From the NCBI RefSeq assembly GCF_002953715.1, contig NZ_CP025015.1:434001-498000 (forward strand): a DNA stretch of 64,000 nt. Direction: 5' to 3'. The DNA comes from Rhizobium leguminosarum (GTDB lineage Bacteria; Pseudomonadota; Alphaproteobacteria; Rhizobiales; Rhizobiaceae). Under the pieces are notes generated by a model. That model saw nothing but the letters and a program-made list of their open reading frames with translations. It made no database searches and was not told the origin of the DNA. Positions 43,787 to 54,723 of this stretch are shown here, in pieces; within the stretch, counting starts at the first letter, position 1, and the number at the start of each line of letters is the position of its first letter. A program made the position numbers and the translations under genes.

Positions 43787-46056
43787 GTCCGGTTCTCCTC
43801 GATTGATGCATGTTCGTTCATGATGACCTGCCGCGCATAGGCGGCCTGGCCGAGCGCGATACCGCCGTCATTGGCGGGCGCGAGACGCGGCAGGCTGGGC
43901 TCGAGGCCACGCTCCCTCAGAGCCCGCGCGAGGCCCGCCGCAAGGACGCGGTTCATCATGCATCCGCCGCCGAGCGCGACCTGCCGGGTGCCGCGCGCGG
44001 CCGCGCCCCTGGCCGCCCAATCCGCGAGACCCGCGATCAGCGTGCCGTGAAAGACGTCGGCGGCATCGGCGCCGCAAGGACGACCTTGTTCAGCGAGGTG
44101 CAGGATGAGCGGCCGGAAATCGAGCGTACCATCCCCAATCGAATATCCGCCGGCAAGGCAGCGCGGTGCCCGAACCAGCGCCTCGAACTCCATCGCGGCC
44201 TGCCCCTCGTAATCTTGCACGAGGCGAACACCCGCTATCGCCGCGGCTGCGTCGAACAGCCTGCCGAGGCTGCTGGTGACCGGAGTGCGCATGCTGCGCG
44301 AAAACATCGCCGTCAATTGCGTTACGCCTGAATGACCCGGCCAGAGCTGTGGCGCGAGATCGATGCGGCCGGCCGCCTGAAGCGCCGCGACACCCATGCG
44401 CCAAGGCTCCCGCGCCGCGCGATCGCCACTCGGCAGCGGAAGGGGCATGAGTGATCCCGCCCGCTGCCAGCGATGGTGGTCAATCACGACTATTTCGCCG
44501 CCCCAACTCGTGCCGTCGGTGCCGAAGCCGTGACCGTCGAGCGCAAGTCCTAGAACCGGCCCGGAAAGGCGATGCTCCGCCACCACGGCAGCGACATGGG
44601 CAAGATGATGCTGGACCGGCACAATCGGCAGGTTCAAGCCTTCCGCCGTTCGCACCGAACGGAAATCCGGATGCAGGTCGCAGGCGGCGAATTCCGGCTT
44701 CACGTCGAGGATCGAACAGAGATGGGCGATTACCTCGCGCTGGAAGCGGATCGCTTCGGCATTGTCGAGGCCGCCGATATGCTGCGACAGAAACGCCTCC
44801 CGGCCACGTGTAACGCAGATAGTGTTCTTGAGGTCCGCGCCGGTGGCGATCACGGAGGGGCCGTCCGCGCCAAGATCGACCGGCTCCGGCACGAAGCCGC
44901 GGGCGCGGCGAATGAAGGCCGGGGCGCCATCGATCACCTGCATGACGGAGTCGTCAGCGCGGACGACGATGTCGCGGTCATGGGTAACGACCAGGTCGGC
45001 GATCGCGACAAGGCGCCGCCCGGCGTCGTCATTATCGGCTACCAGCGGCTCGCCGCCGGGATTGGCGCTGGTCGCGACCAGCGCGGCGTGACAGTGCGGC
45101 GAAGAGCGGGAGAGCTCGTCGAGCAGCAGGTGATGCACCGGGGCATAAGCGAGCATGAGTCCTACCCGCGTGAGCCCGGGCGCGATCAGGCCAGAGAGTT
45201 CGCCAGCACGGGCCGCGACGAGAACGATCGGGCGTGCTGGCGAGATCAGCAACGCCTCTTCGGCTTCGTTCGGCCGTGCAAGCTGCCGCGCCGCCTCGAT
45301 GTCGCGAACCATGACGGCGAATGGCTTCTGGTCGCGCGCCTTGCGCAGCCGCAACAGGCCGATCGCCCCATCGTTGCGGGCGTCGCAAAGCAAGTGGAAA
45401 CCGCCGACGCCCTTGAGCGCAACGATCGCGCCGCCTTCGAGCCGCGCGGAGATTTCCTTGATCGGATGACTGAGCCTCGGCCCGCAATTAGGACAGGCGA
45501 CAGGCTCGGCATGGAAACGCCGGTTCTCCGGATCGACATAGTCCGCGGCGCAAGTCCGGCACATCGGAAACGACGCCATCGAGGTGTGAGCCCGGTCATA
45601 AGGCAGGGCGCGGGTGATGGTGAAGCGCGGGCCGCAATGGGTGCAGTTGACGAAGGGATAGCCGAAGAAGCGGCTCGCCGGATCCGTCAACTCCCGACGG
45701 CATCCGTCACAGGTTGCGGCGTCGGCGCCGATCCTGGTCGCACTCCGACCGCCCAGGCTTTCGAGTATCTCGAACCGCTCGCCGCCAGCAGGGACCAGTT
45801 CGAGGACATCGATCGAATCGATGCGGGCGAGCGGCGGCGCCTGCGTCCTGACCGCTTCGGGGAAGTGGTTCGCGTCCCTACCCTCGATCTCGATCAGCAC
45901 GCCCGCGCTGTCGTTCAGCACGAAGCCGGAGAGCCGCATTGCCCGAGCGAGCCGATAGGCAAAAGGCCGGAAACCGACGCCCTGCACGGCGCCGCGCACC
46001 CGGAGCCTAAGCCGCCGGACCGGGCTTTCGATCTGTCGTGCAAGCGACGGCGTCAT
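43777..46056 (-). CDS. hypF: Carbamoyltransferase HypF
   Basis: A 759-residue multidomain enzyme. From the N-terminus: acylphosphatase-like domain (RVRGAVQGVGFRPFAYRLA), two zinc-finger motifs (CDGCRREL...CTHC and CRTCAADY...CPNC), YrdC-like domain (AIVALKGVGGFHLLCDARND), and a C-terminal Kae1-like carbamoyltransferase domain with VQHHLAHVAAVVAEHRLSG and LALDGHGFG. It converts carbamoyl phosphate and ATP and carbamoylates HypE. Full family length, no breaks. Confidence 0.95.
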   Translation of the reverse strand: MTPSLARQIESPVRRLRLRVRGAVQGVGFRPFAYRLARAMRLSGFVLNDSAGVLIEIEGRDANHFPEAVRTQAPPLARIDSIDVLELVPAGGERFEILESLGGRSATRIGADAATCDGCRRELTDPASRFFGYPFVNCTHCGPRFTITRALPYDRAHTSMASFPMCRTCAADYVDPENRRFHAEPVACPNCGPRLSHPIKEISARLEGGAIVALKGVGGFHLLCDARNDGAIGLLRLRKARDQKPFAVMVRDIEAARQLARPNEAEEALLISPARPIVLVAARAGELSGLIAPGLTRVGLMLAYAPVHHLLLDELSRSSPHCHAALVATSANPGGEPLVADNDDAGRRLVAIADLVVTHDRDIVVRADDSVMQVIDGAPAFIRRARGFVPEPVDLGADGPSVIATGADLKNTICVTRGREAFLSQHIGGLDNAEAIRFQREVIAHLCSILDVKPEFAACDLHPDFRSVRTAEGLNLPIVPVQHHLAHVAAVVAEHRLSGPVLGLALDGHGFGTDGTSWGGEIVVIDHHRWQRAGSLMPLPLPSGDRAAREPWRMGVAALQAAGRIDLAPQLWPGHSGVTQLTAMFSRSMRTPVTSSLGRLFDAAAAIAGVRLVQDYEGQAAMEFEALVRAPRCLAGGYSIGDGTLDFRPLILHLAEQGRPCGADAADVFHGTLIAGLADWAARGAAARGTRQVALGGGCMMNRVLAAGLARALRERGLEPSLPRLAPANDGGIALGQAAYARQVIMNEHASIEENRTCA

Positions 46057-46059
46057 ACT

Positions 46060-46959
46060 TCAAGCCACCTTCGAACGAATTGCCCGGCGCGCCGCGGACA
46101 CTTCGAGCCAGGCGTAGAACGCCTCCATGCCCTCTCCGGTGCGAGCCGACACGGTTAATGTCTGCAGGCGCGGATTGACGCGCAGCGCGTTGGCGATGCA
46201 GAACCCGGTATTGAAATCGAGATGAGGCAGCAGGTCGGCCTTGTTGAGGATCATCAGGTCGGCGGCGGCGAACATGTCGGGATATTTGAGCGGCTTGTCC
46301 TCGCCTTCAGTGACCGACAGCACAACCACCTTGTGCGCCTCGCCGAGATCAAAGGCGGCGGGACAGACGAGATTGCCGACATTCTCGATAAAGAGCGCCG
46401 AGCCGGGCTCGGGCGCGAGATCCTCGACCGCGTGGCCGACCATATGGGCGTCGAGATGGCAGCCCTTGCCGGTATTGATCTGGATCGCCCGCGCGCCGGT
46501 CTCACGGATACGCGCCGCGTCGTTCGAGGTCTGCTGGTCGCCCTCGATGACGGAGATCGAGAGGCGGTCCTTGAGGTCTTTGATTGTCCGAACCAGCAGG
46601 CTGGTCTTGCCTGAGCCGGGACTGGAGACAAAATTCAGCGCGAAGACGCCCTGGCGCTCGAAATGTCTCCTGTTCTCGGCCGCATAGGCATCATTCTTGG
46701 AGAGGATGTCCTTCTCCACCTGGATGATCCGCTCCTGGCTCATGCCCGGCACATGCACGCCGGCGATGCCCTTGCTATAATGGACGCTGCCGTCCTCGGC
46801 GTGGTGGTGGTCATCATGTTCATGATCGCCACGGTGATGATCATGATCATGATCGTGATCGTGGTGACCATCGTGATGATGATGGCCGTGGCCATCATCT
46901 CCAACCTCATGCGTGTGGCCCTCAATGGCCGACGTTCCGCAGCCGCATACCGTGCACAT
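46060..46959 (-). CDS. hypB: Ni-binding GTPase HypB
   Basis: A 299-residue GTPase that inserts nickel with HypA. It begins MCTVCGCGTSAIEGHTH, with the high-affinity Cys nickel motif, followed by a histidine-rich stretch (residues ~22-60, over twenty His) for nickel storage. The G domain has SSPGSGKTSLLVRTI, VIEGDQQTSNDA and LNKADLLPHL. ATG 46959 overlaps the hypA stop (TGATG). An FNR-type box in hypA (47182) offers an extra microaerobic promoter for hypB and the following genes. Confidence 0.95.
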   Translation of the reverse strand: MCTVCGCGTSAIEGHTHEVGDDGHGHHHHDGHHDHDHDHDHHRGDHEHDDHHHAEDGSVHYSKGIAGVHVPGMSQERIIQVEKDILSKNDAYAAENRRHFERQGVFALNFVSSPGSGKTSLLVRTIKDLKDRLSISVIEGDQQTSNDAARIRETGARAIQINTGKGCHLDAHMVGHAVEDLAPEPGSALFIENVGNLVCPAAFDLGEAHKVVVLSVTEGEDKPLKYPDMFAAADLMILNKADLLPHLDFNTGFCIANALRVNPRLQTLTVSARTGEGMEAFYAWLEVSAARRAIRSKVA

Positions 46960-47292
46960 CAGATCACCTCCATGTCTCTGATCTTCAATTCGTCGCCTGC
47001 CGTCATCTGGACGCGATGCCGTCCGCAGTCCGGGCAGGCGCCGAACCGCTCCTCCAAAGCTACCGTCTTGCCGCAATCGAGGCACCAACCCTCGCCAGCG
47101 ATGCGATTGATCTCGAGTGTCGCGCTGTCGGCGACCGTACCATGCCGCACCGCCTCATAGCAGAAGATCAGCGCGTCGGGATTGACATGGCTCAATACGC
47201 CGACATCTAGCCGGACCGACTTGACCCGCGTCGCGGCGTTCTGCCGCGCCGTCTCACAGACGATTTCGATCACGCTCTCCATCAACGACATT

Positions 47293-47300
<8 letters not shown>
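46959..47300 (-). CDS. hypA: Nickel metallochaperone HypA
   Basis: A 113-residue protein starting MHEMSLMESVIEIVCE, with the N-terminal nickel-binding Met-His-Glu. The zinc finger is formed by two CxxC pairs (GWCLDCGKT and FGACPDCGRH). It delivers nickel together with HypB. The start overlaps the hupK stop by eight bases. The gene carries an internal FNR-type box on its own sequence. Confidence 0.93.
47182..47195. promoter_or_regulatory. FNR/FixK (anaerobox) site inside hypA
   Basis: TTGACATGGCTCAA matches the consensus TTGA-N6-TCAA exactly. It lies within the hypA coding region about 225 bp before hypB. An FnrN-dependent promoter in hypA that drives hypBFCDEX is known in R. leguminosarum; this site fits it. 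Confidence 0.75.
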
Positions 47301-49124
<1,824 letters not shown>

Positions 49125-49128
<4 letters not shown>

Positions 49129-49973
49129 TTGAAATAGGCCTCCCAGATGTCCCGCAGTCGCGCCTCGGAGTCGCGGAAATCCTCCTCGGCGGCGATGGCG
49201 ACCGAAGGAATGTTGCAGACCTCCAGCGTGTCGAGGATGATCGTGTCCATGGCGTTGTAGAACTGAACCGACCAGACATTGCGCGCGCCGGTCGCCACGA
49301 CGCGGCAGGTGCCGTAGCCGCGCGAGGTAAGCTGCACCGGTCCGGCCCCCAACGCATCCTGCAGGAACGCCATGTCCTCCGGGCTCATCGGGAAAAGCGA
49401 GAAGGTGATGACATGGGCCGGATCGCCGTCGCGGTACCGGGCGATGCGGTCGCCGATCTCGGTCAGCACGGGCATGACGTTCATGGCGCCCGCCGGCGCC
49501 GGTCCGTGGCTAATCGATGCGGGCAGCCCCGAACACGCCTGCCGGACGGCGGCGGGAATGCTCGCCACCTCGATATAGTCGGCAATGAGCCGACCATCGA
49601 CGTCGGTGAAGCGGATGCGCCAGACGCCAGCCATCACGGCCTCCTGCATCTGGGCCGTGACGCCGTTCGCCAACGCAGCGACGCCGGCCACCTCGCCTTC
49701 ACCAAGGGTCTGGGTTATCAGTTCCCTGTCGTCGTCGGGGAAATCGGTGATGTCGAACAGCCGGCCCGGCTGCTCGGCCTTCTGAACCGCGAGCGCATCG
49801 GCGAGCTCCGGCAGGAGCATCGCCGTCCGCCGGCATCGACGGATCATTTCCTCGGCGCTGCTCGTGGCGAGAAAATTGAGCTTTCGGGCGCGAAGTGGCG
49901 GTTCGGCGCCGATCGGCATCACCGTCATGGCGGCGCCTTCGCCCTCGGGGGCAACCCAAAAACCAGCCTTCAT
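49125..49973 (-). CDS. hupH: Hydrogenase accessory protein HupH
   Basis: A 282-residue protein of the HupH/HyaF family; ATG 49973 (MKAGFWVAPEGEG) overlaps the hupG stop and is preferred over an upstream start in the open frame. Characteristic stretches are ARKLNFLATSSAEEMIRRCR and GARNVWSVQFYNAMDTIILD. It is needed for small-subunit maturation in related systems. Confidence 0.9.
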
Positions 49974-50419
49974 CGCGCGATCTCCTTGCCGGCATGGGTG
50001 ATCTCGACCTTCGGCCCGCCCGAGGACACCATGACCGGCACGTCGGGCGACAGCCATGCACTGATCTTCTCGACATATTCCGACCAGTCGCGGATCTTGC
50101 CGAGCACGCCGACCGGCTGGTCCCGCCGCGTCACGACGAGGCTCGGCATGACGACGACGTTGAAGCGCGCCTTAAGCTTGTCCTCCGTCGCACGGCGAAC
50201 CACCGCGCCCCGCAGGCGGCCACGGAAGACCTGCATGAGTTCTGGAAGAACCACGGCGACATCATCGGCCTCGGGCCGTTGCGCCGGATCGCCGGTGAAG
50301 AACAGGACGGCATTGTCGGGCTCGCCCGCAGCCGGGGCGAGGAAGGCATCGATATTCGTCTCATCGACGACAGGTAGGTGCGCCCGCTCGCTCAGGGCGC
50401 GGACCAGGGCAGATGGCAT
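49970..50419 (-). CDS. hupG: Hydrogenase accessory thioredoxin-fold protein HupG
   Basis: A 149-residue HupG/HyaE-family protein from ATG 50419 (GGAGGAGACA leader). It has a thioredoxin-like fold (NAVLFFTGDPAQRPEADDVA, then ARFNVVVMPSLVVTRRDQP) without the CxxC pair and is regarded as a Tat-proofreading chaperone for the small subunit. A canonical -24/-12 element lies in the 170-bp gap before it, so hupG may head a second transcription unit. Confidence 0.9.
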   Translation of the reverse strand: MPSALVRALSERAHLPVVDETNIDAFLAPAAGEPDNAVLFFTGDPAQRPEADDVAVVLPELMQVFRGRLRGAVVRRATEDKLKARFNVVVMPSLVVTRRDQPVGVLGKIRDWSEYVEKISAWLSPDVPVMVSSGGPKVEITHAGKEIAR

Positions 50420-50463
50420 TGTCTCCTCCACAAATCACGATGCAAAACATTGCGAATGATGAT

Positions 50464-50481
50464 CTGCAAACGGCGTGCCAG
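50464..50481 (-). promoter_or_regulatory. Sigma-54 promoter element before hupG
   Basis: On the minus strand CTGGCACGCCGTTTGCAG matches the -24/-12 consensus (YTGGCACG-N4-TTGCW) exactly, with GG-N10-GC spacing. The predicted start is about 33 bases before hupG. No clear TGT-N10-ACA site was found upstream. Confidence 0.75.
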
Positions 50482-50587
50482 ACTGAGGAAAGTAGGATTC
50501 CATTGATCTGGAAGGGAAATTTTCGCTAGAGGAAAATATCGCCAACATCTGGGTGGAAACTCAAATTCCATTTTGGAAGTTCTCTTT

Positions 50588-50884
50588 TCACTCGCCGCGC
50601 AAATGCGGCGGCAATTCCGGCTCGCGGGAAATGAGATCGGCGAAGAGCATATCGAAGGCTCTTCCCTCCACCGCTTCGGCAAGTCCGGCGAGCGCGTCGT
50701 CGATTGCGCGGGCCTCGTCGGCATCGAGCACGCGGATGGCCGAGCCGAGATGGGTGAGCAGATGGGTTCCGGGCGCCTGCGGGCCGACCAGCATCAGGGA
50801 AATCGAGGAGATCGCGCCATGGCGCTCGCATTGCGCGATGAACTCGCTGCCGACGACGACCCGCATGGGAATGCCGATGCACAT
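50588..50884 (-). CDS. hupF: HypC-family chaperone HupF
   Basis: A 98-residue paralogue of HypC beginning MCIGIPMRVVVGSEF, with the N-terminal cysteine. It has an extra C-terminal part (FADLISREPELPPHL) compared with hypC. HupF protects the large subunit during processing at higher oxygen. It lies between hupE and the sigma-54 site before hupG. Confidence 0.92.
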   Translation of the reverse strand: MCIGIPMRVVVGSEFIAQCERHGAISSISLMLVGPQAPGTHLLTHLGSAIRVLDADEARAIDDALAGLAEAVEGRAFDMLFADLISREPELPPHLRGE

Positions 50885-50980
50885 GACGCTCTATCTCCGT
50901 CCGAATCTAGTGAAATCGGGAGCCACGACGGAGCAGGGGTGCCCACGCGGCTCACGGAAGGCCTCAGCCTTGGGAGTGAT

Positions 50981-51556
50981 TCAGCCGACCAGCAGTGCCG
51001 CGCCGGCCAGGGCGACGGCCCCGCCGGCCACCCGCGCGACCACCTGTCCGGCTTTGCCGAACCTCAGCGAAGCCAGCCCGATGCCGAGGACGTGCAGGAT
51101 GACCGTCGCAGCCAGGAAGCCCGCCACGTAGCCCGTCGCGTTTGACATTGTCGGCAACTCGATGCCATGGACGTGGCCGTGGAAGAGCGCGCATATGCCG
51201 ACGACGATCGCGGCCACCGGGGTGGGAATCTTCACCTCGAAGGCCACCAGCAAGCCGAGCATCGCCACGGTCAGCGCGATTGCAGTTTCGACCATCGGCA
51301 GCGCGATACCCTCGATACCCAGGACGCCGCCACCGGCCATGACGATGACGAAGGCGGAGGGCACGATCCAGACGGCCTTGCCGCCCAGCGTCGAGGCCCA
51401 GAAGCCGACCGCGACCATCGCCAGGATATGATCGAGGCCGCTGAACGGATGGTTGAGACCCGCAAGCGTGCCATCGGCGTGCAGCCCGACATGGGCGTGG
51501 GCGATGCTCGGTAGCGCCAGCGCGGCGAGCGTCGTCGTAATCTTATGATACTTCAT
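50981..51556 (-). CDS. hupE: Nickel permease HupE
   Basis: A 191-residue HupE/UreJ protein from ATG 51556. A signal peptide ends at SIAHA, followed by His-rich HVGLHADG. The signature HPFSGLDHILAMVAVGFWAS and the second His motif ALFHGHVHGIELP are present, with about six membrane helices. It carries out nickel uptake for hydrogenase maturation. Confidence 0.92.
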   Translation of the reverse strand: MKYHKITTTLAALALPSIAHAHVGLHADGTLAGLNHPFSGLDHILAMVAVGFWASTLGGKAVWIVPSAFVIVMAGGGVLGIEGIALPMVETAIALTVAMLGLLVAFEVKIPTPVAAIVVGICALFHGHVHGIELPTMSNATGYVAGFLAATVILHVLGIGLASLRFGKAGQVVARVAGGAVALAGAALLVG

Positions 51557-51567
51557 GGATGTCCTCC

Positions 51568-52176
51568 TCAGCAGTTCAACGCGGCCGGTTCGGCACGGCG
51601 CTCGTAACGTTCGAAATCGATATCGTGTTCGAGGAGCGGCGGAACCGCCGCGCCTTCCGGGCGCGCCGTGACGGCGACACCCCAGCTTCTCAATACTCGG
51701 ACCGCCGTTTCGATGGCCGCGGGTATGACTCCCCTGACCGGCGCCGTCAGCGGGCCACCCCAATCCTCGAGATCGAGTGGCTGGCAGCCAATCAGGGTCA
51801 ACCGCTCCGGATAGTGCCCCATGAAGTCGGCGGCACTCAGCACCTCCTGGAAGCCGGTCTGGTGCAGGCTCATCTTCTTGGCGCCGGTGAATTTCGGCAC
51901 TTCGTCGTCTTCCACCACCTTCATCGTGCCCGGCTCGAGGCCGTAGTCGATCGCATCGAAGACGATCAGCCGGTCGTGCTCGTTGACGAACTGCACGAGA
52001 TAGAGCCCCTGCGTGCCGCCATCGAGAATGGTGACATTGTCGGACAGTTCATAGGCTTTGTGGAACGCCTCGACCGCGCGCACGCCAAAACCCTCGTCGG
52101 CCCAGAGGATATTGCCGATGCCAAGCACGAGAATACGAGGCGCCGGCGGAGGTCCCAGGGGATACGGGATGGTCAT
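51568..52176 (-). CDS. hupD: Hydrogenase maturation endopeptidase HupD
   Basis: A 202-residue protease that removes the C-terminal tail of HupL after nickel insertion. Nickel-sensing residues are in LGIGNILWADEGFGVRAVE (Glu), VFDAIDYGLEPG (Asp) and MSLHQTGFQEVL (His). It is adjacent to hupC and hupE with minimal gaps. Slightly longer C-terminus than E. coli HyaD. Confidence 0.93.
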   Translation of the reverse strand: MTIPYPLGPPPAPRILVLGIGNILWADEGFGVRAVEAFHKAYELSDNVTILDGGTQGLYLVQFVNEHDRLIVFDAIDYGLEPGTMKVVEDDEVPKFTGAKKMSLHQTGFQEVLSAADFMGHYPERLTLIGCQPLDLEDWGGPLTAPVRGVIPAAIETAVRVLRSWGVAVTARPEGAAVPPLLEHDIDFERYERRAEPAALNC

Positions 52177-52896
52177 CTAATCCTCCCTGTCCTTGAAGAG
52201 CCGTTCACCCGAGATCATCGACGAGATGATGCTCTGCCGGCTCATAATGTCCTCGCGCACCGCCACATAGATGTGGACCATCACGAAGACGAGGATCACC
52301 CACATGCCGAGATGGTGGTAAGTGTGGATGTCCTGGCTGTTCGGCCAGATCGAGAACACCCAGCCGAAGAGCGAATATTCCCAACTGTCGCGGCCGGCAC
52401 CTTCGCTATAGAGTGCAAAGCCGGTGATCGCCATGAACAAGAGCGGCAAAGTGAACATCAGGAACATGGTGAACTGGGGGAGCGGATTGTGGCCGACATA
52501 TTTCTTCGGCTGCCGCACCAGAAATGTATACCAGCCCACCTCATGCAGCCATTCCTTCCAGAAACGGCCGCTCCAGAACGGCACGTAGAAGATCTGCCGG
52601 GCATGGACGTTGCCGACGAAGGCCCAGTAGACCCTGAGGATCAGGAACACGGCGAGGAGCTGCCCCGCCGCGAAGTGGATGAAACGGATATAGCCCATCA
52701 GGAAGTTGGCGCTCGCCTCGCCGGGCACGGAAGGAAGCGGCGAGCCGATGAAGTAGCCGGTCAGCGCGAGCGTAAGAATCGAGAAGGCGTTGACCCAGTG
52801 CCAGATGCGCACCGGAGCCTCGTAGACATAGACGCTCTGGCGCTCGATGGCCTTTTCGCCATGGGCGTCGGCGGCGAGTGTTTCGTGGATAGTCAT
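52177..52896 (-). CDS. hupC: Hydrogenase cytochrome b subunit HupC
   Basis: A 239-residue membrane cytochrome from ATG 52896 (the frame is open upstream into hupL). Four membrane helices carry the heme-ligand histidines (VRIWHWVNAFSILTLALTGY, FIHFAAGQLLAVFLILRVYW, TYHHLGMWVILVFVMVHIYV). It passes electrons from HupSL to quinone and anchors the enzyme on the periplasmic face. Confidence 0.94.
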   Translation of the reverse strand: MTIHETLAADAHGEKAIERQSVYVYEAPVRIWHWVNAFSILTLALTGYFIGSPLPSVPGEASANFLMGYIRFIHFAAGQLLAVFLILRVYWAFVGNVHARQIFYVPFWSGRFWKEWLHEVGWYTFLVRQPKKYVGHNPLPQFTMFLMFTLPLLFMAITGFALYSEGAGRDSWEYSLFGWVFSIWPNSQDIHTYHHLGMWVILVFVMVHIYVAVREDIMSRQSIISSMISGERLFKDRED

Positions 52897-52909
52897 GACC
52901 GAACCTCCC

Positions 52910-54700
52910 TTATCGGACCTGGACCCTGGCCATTTCTTGCCCATCCGGGCTCATGACATGCGTCGAGCACGCCAAGCACGGATCGAAGGAATGGATGGTC
53001 CTGAGGATTTCGAGCGGCTGGGTGGGATTGGACATCGGCGTATCCATCAGCGACGCCTCGAAGGCGCCGATATTGCCGGTCGGGTCGCGCGGGCTACCAT
53101 TCCAGGTGGTGGGGACAACGCACTGGTAGTTGTCGATCTTGCCGTCCTTGATCCTGATCCAGTGCGCGAGCGCGCCGCGTGGCGCCTCGGTGAAGCCGAC
53201 ACCCTTGACCTCCTTCGGCCAGGTTTCCGGCTTCCACTTGTCGACAAAGGCGGTGTTCGAGTCTCCGGCCTTGATGTTGGCGATCAGCTTGTTCTGGAAA
53301 TAGCGCATCTGGTAACCCGCCCACTGCGATTCCAGCGCGCGGGCCGCCGTGCGGCCAAGCGTCGAGAAGAGCGCCGTAACCGGCAGGCCGAGGTCCTTCA
53401 GCACCTTATCAACCGGGTCCTTGAACTCGGCCTTGTTTTGAGCATAGCCGATCACCCAGCGCGCCAGCGGCCCGACTTCCATGGCATTGCCGCGCCAGCG
53501 CGGCGCCTTGATCCACGAATATTTGGCGCCCTCCTCGAGCTGCTCGATGTTCGTCTTGGTGCCCTTGGCGTTGGGGCCGAGTTCGTAATGCGGCTCCGTG
53601 ATGCCATCCCAGGGATGCAGGCCCTTGGACTCGTCGGGATACTTGTACCAGGAGTGGGTGACGAATTCCTGGATCTGCTCGGGATCTGCATGATCGACGG
53701 GGAAGACTTCCGCGAGGTTGCCGTTGATGATCGCGCCGCGCGGTAGCTTGAGGCTCGCCTCCGAATAATCATTGGCATGTTCCGGCACGTCGCCATAGGC
53801 AAGCACGTTCTTGCCCGAGAGACCGCCGCCATAGAGCCAGTCCTTATAGAACGAGCCGATGGCCATGATGTCGGGGACATAGACCTTGTCGTTGAACTCG
53901 ATCAGTTGGTCGATGATCGAGGTGACCATGTTCAGCCGTTCCATGTTGATCGCGCCGACGGCACCGGTGCCATCGACGTTGATCGGACAGGGCACGCCGC
54001 CGACGAGCCAGTTCGGGTGCGGGTTCTTGCCGCCGAAGATCGTGTGGATCTTGACGATCTCCTTCTGGAAGTCGAGCGCCTCGAGATAGTGCGCCACCGC
54101 CATCAGGTTGGCCTCGGGCGGCAATTTGTAGGATGCGTTGCCCCAGTAACCATTCTTAAACGGACCGAGCTGGCCCGACTCGACAAATTTCTTGAGCCGC
54201 GTCTGGATGTCCTTGAAATAGCCCGGCGACGAGAGTGGCCAGTCGGATATCGACTGTGCGAGCGCCGAGGTTGCCTTCGGATCGGCTGAGAGCGCCGAGA
54301 CCACATCGACCCAGTCAAGCGCATGGAGGTGATAGAAATGCACCACGTGGTCATGGACCTGAAGCGCGAGCTGCATCAGGTTGCGTATCGAATTGGCATT
54401 GTCCGGAATGGTGATGCCGAGCGCGTTTTCGACCGCGCGCACCGAGGTCAGCGCATGCGTTCCCGTGCAGACGCCGCAGATGCGCTCGGTGAAAGCCCAG
54501 GCATCGCGCGGGTCCCGATTCTTCAGGATCACTTCGATGCCGCGCCACATCGTGCCGGTCGACACCGCGTTGCGGATGATGTTGTTCTCATCGACATTGA
54601 CCTCGACCCGCATGTGACCTTCGATGCGGGTGACGGGATCGACGACGATGCGCTTGCCGGAATTGTCCAGCGTGAAGCCGTTCGGAGTTTGAATCGTCAT
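52910..54700 (-). CDS. hupL: Uptake [NiFe]-hydrogenase large subunit HupL
   Basis: A 596-residue precursor. The four nickel-ligand cysteines lie in the N-terminal RICGVCTGTHALTSVRAVEN motif and the C-terminal FDPCLACSTHV motif. The 15-residue tail after the last His is removed by HupD. It oxidises H2 made by nitrogenase and is exported with HupS through the Tat signal of the small subunit. Intact. Confidence 0.97.
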   Translation of the reverse strand: MTIQTPNGFTLDNSGKRIVVDPVTRIEGHMRVEVNVDENNIIRNAVSTGTMWRGIEVILKNRDPRDAWAFTERICGVCTGTHALTSVRAVENALGITIPDNANSIRNLMQLALQVHDHVVHFYHLHALDWVDVVSALSADPKATSALAQSISDWPLSSPGYFKDIQTRLKKFVESGQLGPFKNGYWGNASYKLPPEANLMAVAHYLEALDFQKEIVKIHTIFGGKNPHPNWLVGGVPCPINVDGTGAVGAINMERLNMVTSIIDQLIEFNDKVYVPDIMAIGSFYKDWLYGGGLSGKNVLAYGDVPEHANDYSEASLKLPRGAIINGNLAEVFPVDHADPEQIQEFVTHSWYKYPDESKGLHPWDGITEPHYELGPNAKGTKTNIEQLEEGAKYSWIKAPRWRGNAMEVGPLARWVIGYAQNKAEFKDPVDKVLKDLGLPVTALFSTLGRTAARALESQWAGYQMRYFQNKLIANIKAGDSNTAFVDKWKPETWPKEVKGVGFTEAPRGALAHWIRIKDGKIDNYQCVVPTTWNGSPRDPTGNIGAFEASLMDTPMSNPTQPLEILRTIHSFDPCLACSTHVMSPDGQEMARVQVR

Positions 54701-54723
54701 GATGGTGTTTCCCGCCCAGAATG

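Noticed and set aside
44572..46158. 528-aa plus-strand open frame across hypF
   Set aside because: A GC-driven shadow of hypF with arginine- and glutamate-rich, non-family sequence.
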